A stretch of 64,000 bases of DNA, from contig JANQNV010000295.1 of assembly GCA_028279425.1 (NCBI GenBank), positions 16,723 through 80,722 on the forward strand, read 5' to 3'. The translations under genes were made by a program, and so were the position numbers. The stretch is from Longimicrobiales bacterium (GTDB lineage Bacteria > Gemmatimonadota > Gemmatimonadetes > Longimicrobiales > Gaopeijiaceae). The notes beneath the pieces are model-generated. The model did not search any database. It worked only from the letters and a program-made list of their open reading frames with translations, and was not told the origin of the DNA. Shown one piece after another: positions 40,132 to 48,608 of the stretch (position 1 is the first letter of the stretch; each line of letters begins with the position of its first letter).

Positions 40132-41367
40132 CTAATCGCCCTCGTCGGGCAAAGCAGAGCTTCTGGCGGTCAGTCGCAGTAGCTGAACGTGCTCGACGTC
40201 CAGGTCGTCCAACCGGACTCCGAGGATGTAGTCCGGCCCAACCTCATGGACGGTGAAGCGCTCCGGTGTGGTCAGCGCCCCTACCCACACGCCCTCGGGT
40301 GAAAACACCTCCCAACGCGTGGCATCGTAGTACCCGGCTCGCCCCTTGGTGGACGCGAGCCAGACGTGACCGTCCCGAGTGACACGTAGCGACTCGAACG
40401 CAGGTCGCGTCGTCGGAGTCGGCTCTATTGCAGCTCGCTCCTCGACTCGACGTAGCACCTCTGGTGGGGCATCGTCGGGTACGAACGCATACGTTTCGGC
40501 CTCGATCATCTCCGGTGTGACGGACTGGTCCCAGTTGGGAACAACCACCGCCTGGATCATCGTGCCCGACGGAGAACGCACGTCGAACGACATTTCGTCA
40601 GAGTTCGCGAGGACGACGGCATCGTCGCTTGTTCCGACAAAGCTCCTCTTGCCGAAGGTGAGCCTCATTGACCCCCATCCCTCGCCGGTCCTGTCAGGAA
40701 TCATGAGTTCCTCGTAGCCCGGTAGCACATCGACCGTGTCGACCGCCTCCCCGGTCGACGAATACCGAACGACCGGCACCGGAGTGCGGTTCACACCGCC
40801 CGTACCTTCATACTCGAGAAGAGATGGGAAGCTGAAGAGGACGACGAACGTCGCGTCGCGGAGCACGAACAACTCGGTGGCGTAAGGTGCCGGGAACTGG
40901 ATCGTCCTGCCCAGCTCGAGGTCGCCACTGAGGACCGTGGCTCTTCCAAGCCAACGGTCGAACGCAACCAGCGAATCACCCCTGAATGAATGCACTGCAT
41001 TCAACTGGCGGTACTCGCCAGGACCGTCACCGACGGCCCCCGCCTGCGCCATCAAGATCCCTTCCGGCGAAAAGGTGCGCACCGCTCCCGTGCCCAACTC
41101 TGCGACGACAATGGAGCCGTCGGACAAGCGAGTTGCACCGGAGACCATGAAGAATTCGTGGGAAGCGCCGGACGGCGTAGACGTGAGGTCTAGCACCGGA
41201 CTCTCATCGAGGTACCACGCAACGGAGTCGGCGACTGCAGGTCTGTGGGACTCGACCACCCGGATCCCAGCGCTATCGCGAACGACGCTCGCCGGCGGGT
41301 CCGCGGACGAGCCACCGCACGCCGCAAACGCGCAGACAAGCGAGACGGGGAGCCGTCGGGCCATCAT
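40132..41367 (-). CDS. Six-bladed beta-propeller lipoprotein (GPGEF family)
   Basis: 411 residues from ATG at 41367 (GAAGGA seven bases upstream). The lipobox is CAFAAC. The mature protein opens with RDSAGIRVVES and has the signature AGAVGDGPGEYRQL. Blades follow (DSLVAFDRWLGRATVLSG, GHVWLASTKGRAGYYDA), with a closing segment VRLDDLDVEHVQLLRL, almost the same as the end of the 11549 protein. Function unknown; outer-membrane or periplasmic by the lipobox. Confidence 0.75.
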   Translation of the reverse strand: MMARRLPVSLVCAFAACGGSSADPPASVVRDSAGIRVVESHRPAVADSVAWYLDESPVLDLTSTPSGASHEFFMVSGATRLSDGSIVVAELGTGAVRTFSPEGILMAQAGAVGDGPGEYRQLNAVHSFRGDSLVAFDRWLGRATVLSGDLELGRTIQFPAPYATELFVLRDATFVVLFSFPSLLEYEGTGGVNRTPVPVVRYSSTGEAVDTVDVLPGYEELMIPDRTGEGWGSMRLTFGKRSFVGTSDDAVVLANSDEMSFDVRSPSGTMIQAVVVPNWDQSVTPEMIEAETYAFVPDDAPPEVLRRVEERAAIEPTPTTRPAFESLRVTRDGHVWLASTKGRAGYYDATRWEVFSPEGVWVGALTTPERFTVHEVGPDYILGVRLDDLDVEHVQLLRLTARSSALPDEGD

Positions 41368-41909
41368 CGTCGGTCCTTCAAGTCGGTGTTGCGAAAACTA
41401 GCGAGACGAGGCCCGTGACTCCGAAGAACCCGTCAGTCGTCTCGGATCTAACCTGTTCGTACCTGATCGGCCAAGACCCGACTCGCCGACCGCGCTTCGC
41501 TTGGGGTCTGAAAACGTGCCGGTTCTTCCCAGACGGCGACGCCGCCCGTAGGGTGCTGCCTCACTGGACGCTGCGCCTTGCTTGCGTTGTCGGCAGGGTC
41601 GGCACGATCCTCAGGCGGATGGCACCGCCGACTCTCGCAGAGGCCTCGGATGAAGCGTGGTATCTGGATATGGCTCGTGGTGTGTTGTCTCGGAGCCGCT
41701 GCGTTTGGTCGACCTATCGCTGGCCAGGTGGAGCTGGCGCCGCGTATCGCCCTCATGGCCGATGGCTACGACTGCGCCCTGATGGCCGGCCTTCGGGGCA
41801 TCGTGGGGGGCGCAGCCGCCGAACCCTATGGCAGGTCGGGGGATGAACCGCGGCAATAGTGCGCAGCCACAGTGGCCATAGCCGCCGCCCCTCGACGAGG
41901 TGGGTCGCG
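41368..41909. other. Intergenic region with one short frame
   Basis: Between divergent propeller genes. It contains the short secreted frame at 41650-41859 and otherwise no repeat, hairpin or promoter I would defend. The rightward propeller gene has GAGG at 41897-41900 as its likely ribosome binding site. Confidence 0.35.
41650..41859 (+). CDS. Short secreted hypothetical protein, possibly truncated
   Basis: 69 residues from ATG at 41650. A clear signal peptide (IWIWLVVCCLGAAAFGRPIA) is followed by GQVELAPRIALMADGYDCAL and a Gly-rich end. The segment after the signal looks like the first strand of an outer-membrane beta-barrel or similar longer protein, so the gene may be cut short by a frameshift. 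The family is not recognised. Confidence 0.4.
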   Translation: MKRGIWIWLVVCCLGAAAFGRPIAGQVELAPRIALMADGYDCALMAGLRGIVGGAAAEPYGRSGDEPRQ

Positions 41910-43142
41910 ATGAAGCGCGTGGTCGCCACCGCAGTCCTTCTGCCGATCGTCGCGTCGGCGTGCGAAGGCACGGAGCCAGCCAGCCGACGGACATCGGGTG
42001 ATACCACATTCGTCTACTCCGCCGCTCCCCAGAGCGACACCGCAGAACTGCGGGAGGTGCTTCGCATTGGTGCTGCCGACGGCCCTCCCGACGACCTGTT
42101 CAGCGAGATCCAGAACTTCGCCGTGGCGCCGAACGGGGATGTCTTCGTGGCAGAGTTCGGTGGGGGAGTACGCCAGTTCTCCGCCGATGGGCGGTTCGTG
42201 CGCCGAGTGGCGCCCCGGGGGCGTGGGCCCGGTGAGGTCGAGCACGTGAAGACGATGAACGTCTCCCGCGACGGGCGACTCGTGCTCGTCGATCTCGGCA
42301 ATCAGAGGGTGTCCGTGTATTCGCCAGACGGGTCGTTTCAGCACCAGTTCCTTCGCCCGCCTGGGCGGCCGAGAGAAGGACGGGACGGAGTGCAGTTCGA
42401 CGATTCGGGAGGACTCTGGGTTGGCTTGCACCCTCCCCGTGTGATCGATCAGACATCCGTGGATCCAAGCCGACGTCCCATCTACGGCCGCCTCGTGGAC
42501 CACAGGACTGTGGTCGATACGGTGTTCCTCGAGCCTTCGAACGAGGATTGCCTGCGTCGAGACCCGGCCGAGGCCCGAGGGTTCTGGGAAGACTACCGAT
42601 TGCCGCGATTTCCCTTCTATCACTGGGCAAGAGGCCGAGACGGTACGATCGCCGTGGGGTGCTCTGCCGAGTATTCGATCGATGTCTTGCGGCCGGGGGG
42701 AGGCGTACTACGAATACGACGCGACTGGACTCCCGTTGTCGTGCCCGACGAACAGATCGAGTTCTTCGAAGACTACGACGCCGAACTCTCGCGCACCCGG
42801 CCGGCCTTCCTGCGTATGTGGCTTGCGGACGACGGGCGCCTGTGGGTCCGTCCCGGAACGGTGAGTGAGCCGCGGGCCCCCTCGGATGAGGAGCGAGCCC
42901 GGGGGTTCCCCGACCGAGTCTGGTTGCTCTGGTCGAGCACCGACGGAATGGATGTGTTCGAGCCGGATGGCACCTGGATCGGTCATGTTCGCACACCGAC
43001 GAACTGGGTAGCCCCCCCGTTTCCCGGCGGCCAGGACCCGTACTTTCGCGGTGACACGGTGTGGGCGGTGACCAGTGACGACTTCGACGTGGAGTACGTG
43101 TCGAGATTCGTCGTTCAATGGCCCGAGGGTTCCCGGCGGTGA
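41910..43142 (+). CDS. Beta-propeller lipoprotein (divergent GPGE family member)
   Basis: 410 residues from ATG at 41910, with GAGG ten bases upstream. The lipobox is IVASAC. NHL/6-bladed strands are clear: FAVAPNGDVFVAEFGGGVRQ, then VAPRGRGPGEVEHV and GRLVLVDLGNQRVSVYSPDG. The signature has GPGEV instead of GPGEF. Cysteines at NEDCLRRD and VGCSAE are unusual for the group. Function unknown. Confidence 0.75.
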   Translation: MKRVVATAVLLPIVASACEGTEPASRRTSGDTTFVYSAAPQSDTAELREVLRIGAADGPPDDLFSEIQNFAVAPNGDVFVAEFGGGVRQFSADGRFVRRVAPRGRGPGEVEHVKTMNVSRDGRLVLVDLGNQRVSVYSPDGSFQHQFLRPPGRPREGRDGVQFDDSGGLWVGLHPPRVIDQTSVDPSRRPIYGRLVDHRTVVDTVFLEPSNEDCLRRDPAEARGFWEDYRLPRFPFYHWARGRDGTIAVGCSAEYSIDVLRPGGGVLRIRRDWTPVVVPDEQIEFFEDYDAELSRTRPAFLRMWLADDGRLWVRPGTVSEPRAPSDEERARGFPDRVWLLWSSTDGMDVFEPDGTWIGHVRTPTNWVAPPFPGGQDPYFRGDTVWAVTSDDFDVEYVSRFVVQWPEGSRR

Positions 43143-43223
43143 CCCGCTTCGTGAGAGCATCGAGTCCGGGTCGAAGTGCAGCTTCGGGATGCCGAACCAG
43201 CACGAGCGGTAGCCGCCGCCCGT

Positions 43224-43526
43224 TCACTCGAACCCGGACTCCCGGTCCGGTCCCAAACGCGCGACGGCGTGTCGAACCAGCACGACGGCCAGCACCAGAG
43301 AGCCGAGGATCAGACTGAAGTTCCCCGCGGCGCGAACCAGCCCGGGGTCTTGCCACACGCCGCTCGCGTCGGGGGGGCCGTACTGTCGGGCGCTCACGAC
43401 GGAGGTGATCCCGAAGGCGAGAAAGATCAACGCGGTGCGGAAGCGCAGGAGCACGTGCAACGCCCGTTCAAAGTGCAAGGCAGTCTGGAGTGCCGGGAAA
43501 CGAAGGTCGGCGGCCGCCGCGCGCAA
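43224..43526 (-). CDS. Small membrane protein, DUF202-like
   Basis: About 100 residues with two hydrophobic helices (RTALIFLAFGITSVVSA; FSLILGSLVLAVVLVRHAV) separated by a short loop. An R-T-A-L-x-F-L-A-x-G opening helix is reminiscent of DUF202/YidH proteins, but the match is partial. The start is uncertain: TTG at 43526 is the longest choice and has no clear ribosome binding site. It is divergent from the PadR gene and shares its repeat-bearing upstream region. Confidence 0.45.
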   Translation of the reverse strand: MRAAAADLRFPALQTALHFERALHVLLRFRTALIFLAFGITSVVSARQYGPPDASGVWQDPGLVRAAGNFSLILGSLVLAVVLVRHAVARLGPDRESGFE

Positions 43527-43527
43527 T

Positions 43528-43571
43528 CCGTAGAAATCCCTACCAAAAACGACCCGTAGAAACCCTTACGG
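43528..43571. promoter_or_regulatory. Operator-like repeats upstream of PadR-ADOP operon
   Basis: CCGTAGAAATCCCTAC (43528-43543) and CCGTAGAAACCCTTACGG (43554-43571) share CCGTAGAAA and start 26 bp apart. Each is an imperfect inverted repeat (GTAG...CTAC; CCGTAG...CTTACGG). They lie between the small membrane gene and the PadR gene and are good candidates for PadR autoregulatory sites. Confidence 0.5.
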
Positions 43572-43648
43572 AGCCGTATGGTTTGCAGTTGCACGACAAT
43601 GTAGTTAAAGTGCCCCTGCACGAGGTGCGACCGGAGCGAGGAGGCAGG

Positions 43649-43981
43649 GTGGGACGTTTGGGGGAGTTCGAGCAGGCCGTGCTGTTTTCCGTGCTTCGGC
43701 TCGGCGACGAAGCGAGCGGTGTGGGGATCCACGACGTACTGCTCGAGCAGACGGGTCGTCGGGTTTCGCCGGGATCCATCTACACGACGCTGGGTCGTTT
43801 GGAGAAGCGCGGCCTGGTGCGGTCTCGGGAGAGGGCACCGATTCCGGGGAGGATGGGGCGGCCCCCGAAGTACTACGAGTTGCGACCGGCGGGCGCGACG
43901 GCCCTGATGGAGGCCTACGAGGAGACCCAGCGGCTGGCGGATGGGCTCCTGGACACGCTCTCCGGGCTGGCGGGGCGCTGA
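43649..43981 (+). CDS. PadR-family transcriptional regulator
   Basis: 110 residues from GTG at 43649, chosen because GAGGAGG ends 5 bases upstream and because VGRLGEFEQAVLFSVLRL aligns with the start of the PadR at 33495. Winged-helix motifs: SPGSIYTTLGRLEKRGLVRS, a basic RMGRPPKYYEL wing and a terminal helix. It probably represses its own operon through the repeats at 43528-43571. The permease gene begins one base after its stop. Confidence 0.9.
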   Translation: MGRLGEFEQAVLFSVLRLGDEASGVGIHDVLLEQTGRRVSPGSIYTTLGRLEKRGLVRSRERAPIPGRMGRPPKYYELRPAGATALMEAYEETQRLADGLLDTLSGLAGR

Positions 43982-43982
43982 G

Positions 43983-46715
43983 GTGAGTGTCCATAGGCGC
44001 CGCCCTCCCACCTGGCTCCGTCGGCTCGCCTGGCTTCTGATCCGAGGTCCACACGCACTCCAGATCCTCGCCGATCTGGAACAGCTGGCCCTCCGCGAAG
44101 TGATGCAGGGAGGGCCCCGCTGGAGGGCCTCCCTCCGCTACTTCCGGAATACGCTCGCCTCTGCCATCGCCGTGTGGCGGGCAGAGCTGTCGGCGGCGCA
44201 GTGGTTCCAGACGTCGCTCATCGACTGGAAGCTGGCGATGCGGATGCTGCTCCGGTATCCGGGCCTGACTGTCGTCGCGGGAACCGCCATCGCCTTCGCG
44301 GTCCTGGCGGGGGCGACGAATCTGGAGGTCTTCATGGACACGGCCTTCCCTCGCATCCCCCTCGACGAGGGACACCGTCTCGTCGAAGTCCGCGTGGATG
44401 ATCGCGCACAGGCCCGCACCGTCGCCCCCACCTTCCACGACTTCGTCGCGTGGCGAGACGAGGTCGGATCGCTCGACGATCTCGGGGCTTACCAGAGCAC
44501 GCGGCGCAACCTGATTCTCGAAGACGGACGGTCGCGGGCGCTGCTGGGTGCCGCGATGACGGCGACCGCATTCCGCACGGCGCGCGTCCCCCCGCTTCTC
44601 GGACGACCGCTGAACGAGACCGACGAGATACCCGAAGCCGCGGGGGTCGTCGTACTCGGCCATGAGGTGTGGCTCACCCTCTTCGAGGGGGATCCCGAGG
44701 TGGTGGGACGCACGGTACGAATCGGAAGGGACGACGCCACGGTGATCGGGGTCATGCCGGAGGGCTTCGGCTGGCCGCGGGCGCACGACGTGTGGGTGCC
44801 CCTTCGCCTCGACCCCGTGCGACTCGAGCCGTCGTCGAGCCCGCCTGTATCCGTGGTGGCCCGTCTCGCGCCCGGGGTCTCGTTCCGCGAAGCGCAGGCC
44901 GAACTCGCGGCTCTGGGTGAGCGCGCCGCCAGCCAGGCACCCGATGCGGAGGGGCATCGGCGGCCGACGCTGATGCGGTTCGGAGAGATCCCGATCTCCA
45001 TCCCGAAGATTCAGCTGGTGGGCGCGATGGTGTTGGGTGGGGTCGGCACCTTCGCCGTGGTGATGATGGTGGCCTGGGGGAACGTCGGGCTGCTCCTCTT
45101 CGCGAGGACGGCCGCTCGGCGCCGCGAGTTGGTCGTGCGCACCGCCCTCGGGGCCAGCCGCGCCCGCATCGTCGGGCAGCTGTTTGCCGAGGCGTTGGTG
45201 CTGGGTCTCGTCGCCACCGCCGTCGGACTCTGGGCGGCCCGCAGGGCGACGGACTGGTATGCCCGCGTGGGCTCGGAGGCGATGCAAGACATGGCGGGTG
45301 TGCACGAGCCCTATTGGGGATTCTGGTTCGCCGGGGGGCTCTCGTGGGTGACGATCGGCTCCGCGGTGCTCCTGACCGTGATTGCCGCGTCGTTTGCAGC
45401 GGTGCTGCCGTCGTTGGGGACCACGGGCCGCGACATCCTGTCGAGGCTTCAGAAGGTGCACGGGGGCGACATGTCGAACGGGTGGTCCGTCGTCATCGTG
45501 CTCCAGGTTGCCGTCACCGTCGCGGTGGCGCCGCTCGCGGTTGCGGCCGCCATCGGAGCCGCCCGCACGGCCGAGCTGGACTACGGATTCCCGGCGGCCG
45601 AATACGTGACGGCCGAACTCGCGATGGAGGGCGAGTTCTATTCTCTGGAAGAAGACGCCCGTCGCGCTTCGAGGGGAGCCCCGGAAGCGGACTACCTCGG
45701 ATCCGTCGACGAAATCGAACGCCGCTTGAGGCGAGAACCGGTCGTTCGCTCGGTGTCGCGGGCATGGAAGATCCCCGGCGACGTGCATCCGCAGTGGTGG
45801 TTGGAGGTCGACGGACCCGCCGCCCTGCCGCCATCCTCGCGGGGTCACCGAGCACAGATCAACGAGGTGGATGCGTCGTTCTTCGAGACCCTCGGCGTGG
45901 GCCTCGTGGAGGGGCGTGGCTTCGACGCCGTGGACGTGGACGTCGCAACCAGGGCGAATGTGGTGGTCGTGAATCCGGAGTTCGTGCGGCGGGTGCTAGG
46001 GGACCGCAATCCGCTCGGTCGTCGCATCGCGTTTCCCTTCCGGGGAGAGCGGGGTCCCTGGTACGAGATCGTCGGCGTCGTCGAACAGGTCGGAATGACG
46101 CCTCCCACGCTCGAGCTTCCGGGGGGCGAAGCCGGGGTCTACATGCCGCTCCGTCGAGCGGAGACCTATCCGGTCCAACTCGTCGTCCACGTCGGACCCG
46201 ACGCGGAGGTCTTCGCGGGGCGCCTCCCGGCGCTCGTTCGGAGCGTCGATCCGGGGCTGCAGGTGAATCGGCTCCGGACGCTCGACGACTCCACGGCGAC
46301 GATCGCGCGGGTCTTCCGTTTGACCAGTGGGTTCATTGGGGTGGCGGGTGCGGTCGCCCTCCTGCTCGCGCTAGCGGGGGTCTTCTCGGTGATGTCGCTC
46401 GTCGTGACACGCCGCACGCGGGAGATCGGCGTGCGCGTCGCCCTCGGTGCCGGACGGTGGCGAATCACCCGGACGATCTTCGGCCGGGCGGCCAAGCAGG
46501 TCGTCTGGGGCGTCGGTGCGGGTACCGTGCTCGTCGGCATCCTCCTCATCACCCTCCTGAACTCCGACGTCCAGGTGCGGCCGGATGCCGGCCACGCGCT
46601 GGGGCTCGCCCTCTACCTGCTGGTCATGCCGGGCGTGTGCCTCCTCGCGTGCGCCGTGCCGCTGCGGCGGGCCCTGCGCGTTCAGCCCACGGAGGCGCTG
46701 CGCGAGGACGGCTGA
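43983..46715 (+). CDS. ADOP-family MacB-like permease
   Basis: 910 residues from GTG at 43983. The N-terminal helix region is divergent (LRRLAWLLIRGPHALQILAD, LEQLALREVMQGGPRWRASL). TM1 (GLTVVAGTAIAFAVLAGATN) follows, then the MacB-like periplasmic domain, a TM bundle (FAVVMMVAWGNVGLLLFART), a second periplasmic domain and the final bundle with REIGVRVALGAGRWRIT. No ATPase is encoded nearby. Three small lipoprotein genes start 88 bp downstream and may be part of the same unit. Confidence 0.88.
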   Translation: MSVHRRRPPTWLRRLAWLLIRGPHALQILADLEQLALREVMQGGPRWRASLRYFRNTLASAIAVWRAELSAAQWFQTSLIDWKLAMRMLLRYPGLTVVAGTAIAFAVLAGATNLEVFMDTAFPRIPLDEGHRLVEVRVDDRAQARTVAPTFHDFVAWRDEVGSLDDLGAYQSTRRNLILEDGRSRALLGAAMTATAFRTARVPPLLGRPLNETDEIPEAAGVVVLGHEVWLTLFEGDPEVVGRTVRIGRDDATVIGVMPEGFGWPRAHDVWVPLRLDPVRLEPSSSPPVSVVARLAPGVSFREAQAELAALGERAASQAPDAEGHRRPTLMRFGEIPISIPKIQLVGAMVLGGVGTFAVVMMVAWGNVGLLLFARTAARRRELVVRTALGASRARIVGQLFAEALVLGLVATAVGLWAARRATDWYARVGSEAMQDMAGVHEPYWGFWFAGGLSWVTIGSAVLLTVIAASFAAVLPSLGTTGRDILSRLQKVHGGDMSNGWSVVIVLQVAVTVAVAPLAVAAAIGAARTAELDYGFPAAEYVTAELAMEGEFYSLEEDARRASRGAPEADYLGSVDEIERRLRREPVVRSVSRAWKIPGDVHPQWWLEVDGPAALPPSSRGHRAQINEVDASFFETLGVGLVEGRGFDAVDVDVATRANVVVVNPEFVRRVLGDRNPLGRRIAFPFRGERGPWYEIVGVVEQVGMTPPTLELPGGEAGVYMPLRRAETYPVQLVVHVGPDAEVFAGRLPALVRSVDPGLQVNRLRTLDDSTATIARVFRLTSGFIGVAGAVALLLALAGVFSVMSLVVTRRTREIGVRVALGAGRWRITRTIFGRAAKQVVWGVGAGTVLVGILLITLLNSDVQVRPDAGHALGLALYLLVMPGVCLLACAVPLRRALRVQPTEALREDG

Positions 46716-46803
46716 GCTGGGGGCATGGGCATCGGCAGCCGCTGGCGGGTATACTGGTAGGGTCCTGCCTCCAAGGGTCTGACTCCCCTCGAATGGTCCG
46801 CCC

Positions 46804-47199
46804 GTGAACAAGACGAGAAAGCTCGCCGCCGTCCCGACGGCCGTCGCTGCAACGTGCCTGTTGGGCTGCGCCGACCAACTGCTTCTAGCAACACCCGAGC
46901 AGCTGAACCTCATCGGACCCCGCGAGGACGTACGGATCGTGGAGGTTCTCCCCGACACGTCGTTTTCGGTGCTGCGATTCGGCGTCGACGCGCCCCAATG
47001 CGTCGTGAACTTCGACACGCTGGAGAGGAGCCAGCGGATGCAGGTATCCGACGACCGCATCTTCCAGCTTCGCTCCGACGGTCGACTGCAGGCCGTTCGG
47101 AGGACGGCCTTCCGGGAGGGCCGGGCCGTGCGGATCTGGTTCGGCGCGGACGGGTGCGGCACCCTCCTCGCGGCTGCCTTGCTGGACGGGCGGCCATGA
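46804..47199 (+). CDS. Small lipoprotein, paralogue of the 31634 protein
   Basis: 131 residues from GTG at 46804; a TATACT box lies at 46750-46755. The lipobox is CLLGC. The core DVRIVEVLPDTSFSVLRFGV matches the protein at 31634, as do the QLN opening and the RIWFGADGC end. The family is not recognised. The stop overlaps the next start (ATGA), so it is coupled to the following two lipoproteins. Confidence 0.6.
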   Translation: MNKTRKLAAVPTAVAATCLLGCADQLLLATPEQLNLIGPREDVRIVEVLPDTSFSVLRFGVDAPQCVVNFDTLERSQRMQVSDDRIFQLRSDGRLQAVRRTAFREGRAVRIWFGADGCGTLLAAALLDGRP

Positions 47200-47678
47200 C
47201 CGGCCGGCTCGCGGAGACGTTGAACAGCTTCGTGCGTCCCGCGGTCGCGCTTGCTGCGGCGTGCCTGATGGGCTGCGGCATCATCGACCTGCACGACGAG
47301 AACTTCTACCACCAGATCGAGCTTGGGATCGTAGTGGTGGGACCCGACGCGGAGGGGGTCCCTTCAGGGGTCCGGGTGGCTTTCTGGCATCCGTCCGCCG
47401 TGAGAAGCACTCCTGAGGGACCGGTCACGGTGTTCGTCGACGTCGCCACCGCCGACACCGACGGCCAGGGCCGGGTCGAGTTTACGCTTCCCCATGAAGC
47501 ACCGACCCCTCCGTGCTGCCACCGGATCTACGTACAGCCCAGTAGTCCGGGTCTCCGTGCTGACTCCCTCGACTTTTCATTTCTGGACGACGTCTACGGC
47601 GGGATCGCATACGACCTGGACCGAGGCGACCTGCCTCGCCGTCTCGAACGCCGAATCACCCTGAGGGCACGCGAATGA
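47196..47678 (+). CDS. Hypothetical lipoprotein (Ig-like)
   Basis: 160 residues; the ATG overlaps the previous stop. The lipobox is CLMGC, then GIIDLHDENFYHQIELGIVV. A transthyretin- or Ig-like strand order (GRVEFTLPHEAP, CCHRIYVQP, RRLERRITLRARE) suggests a beta-sandwich. Three cysteines occur in the mature part (PTPPCCHR), which is odd for a lipoprotein of this size. The stop overlaps the next start. Confidence 0.55.
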   Translation: MTGRLAETLNSFVRPAVALAAACLMGCGIIDLHDENFYHQIELGIVVVGPDAEGVPSGVRVAFWHPSAVRSTPEGPVTVFVDVATADTDGQGRVEFTLPHEAPTPPCCHRIYVQPSSPGLRADSLDFSFLDDVYGGIAYDLDRGDLPRRLERRITLRARE

Positions 47679-48115
47679 GCTCCGCCCGCCACCGCGTCGC
47701 CCTCGCCTCTGGGACTTGCCGCTCGCTCGCCGCCTGTTTCTTCGCCGCAGCCTGCAGCACCACCAGCGATCTCGATGTGACGTTCGAGCTGGGTGAGCTC
47801 GATACGGGCGGCTCCGTGCTGGTCGAGAACCCGGAGATTCTCGCGATCGGGGAAGGTCGGATTGCCGTCCGGATCGTGACGATCGGCTCGGAGTGCGCGC
47901 ACCGGTCCGGGACGCTTGTGTCGCGCTCAAACGGTGAAACTGTGCTCGAACCGATGGTGGAGGTGCCCAGCCGGTGCAGCAGCCGGCTCGCCAAGCTGTT
48001 CGAGCACGACGTCGTGATCACGGGCTCCATGCCGGGGCCGCACGATGTCGTGGTGGGCACGGCAGGGGAGGGGGGCGAGCCGGTGGTGACTCGCCGCCGG
48101 GTGGAGGTGTGGTAG
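47675..48115 (+). CDS. Hypothetical lipoprotein
   Basis: 146 residues; the ATG overlaps the previous stop. The lipobox is FFAAAC. The mature part is beta-rich (DVTFELGELDTGGSVLVENP, GRIAVRIVTIGSECAHRSG, DVVITGSMPGPHDVVVG) and may be an Ig-like domain. It ends the three-lipoprotein run and converges on the SnoaL-like gene 7 bp away. Function unknown. Confidence 0.55.
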   Translation: MSSARHRVALASGTCRSLAACFFAAACSTTSDLDVTFELGELDTGGSVLVENPEILAIGEGRIAVRIVTIGSECAHRSGTLVSRSNGETVLEPMVEVPSRCSSRLAKLFEHDVVITGSMPGPHDVVVGTAGEGGEPVVTRRRVEVW

Positions 48116-48121
48116 GCTCCC

Positions 48122-48607
48122 CTATCCCGCCGCTACCCACTCCGCCTCGGTCGCAGCCTCCCCCTGATACTCCATCACCATGAGCCAGCGCCCGTCCTTC
48201 TTCACGAGCAGGGCGGTGAAGTGCACCATCCCAACGGATTCCTGGCCGCCGTCGGGGCGAGAGGTGTAGCGAAAGATCCCGGTCTCGTGCGCGGTCTCCG
48301 CGTCGTTCAGTCGCTGCGTGAGGCGAAACTCCACACTCGCCGCCATACGACCCTCGCGCGTCTCCACGAATCCGGGCTGCCATCCCTCGAGCGCGCCTCG
48401 AATCGACGTGCTCGTGCCCGACGCCTCCGACACCACCACGGCGTCGTCGTGGTACAGGGCGGCGTAGCCGTCGAAGTCGCCCTCGGCCACCGTGCGCGAC
48501 ACCTCCGTCCAGTAGGCGTCGAGCTCGGCCGTCGTCTGACCCATGGCGCCGAAGGGTAGGACGAGGCCCAGGAGGAGTGCGGCGACCGGCAGGGATGCGA
48601 AGCGCAT
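48122..48607 (-). CDS. Secreted SnoaL/DUF4440-like protein
   Basis: 161 residues with a signal peptide (LPVAALLLGLVLPFGAMG). The body is an NTF2-like cone fold: ELDAYWTEVSRTVAEGDFDG-YAALYHDDAVVVSE, then GRWLMVMEYQG. Catalytic members of this superfamily act on small substrates; others are binding domains. No catalytic residues can be assigned. It lies 1 bp after the DoxX-like gene in the same transcript. Confidence 0.75.
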   Translation of the reverse strand: MRFASLPVAALLLGLVLPFGAMGQTTAELDAYWTEVSRTVAEGDFDGYAALYHDDAVVVSEASGTSTSIRGALEGWQPGFVETREGRMAASVEFRLTQRLNDAETAHETGIFRYTSRPDGGQESVGMVHFTALLVKKDGRWLMVMEYQGEAATEAEWVAAG

Positions 48608-48608
48608 G

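Noticed and set aside
43605..45848. 747-codon minus-strand frame opposite the third permease
   Set aside because: Antisense shadow rich in Arg, Gly, His and Pro; the sense strand encodes a full ADOP permease with correct motifs.
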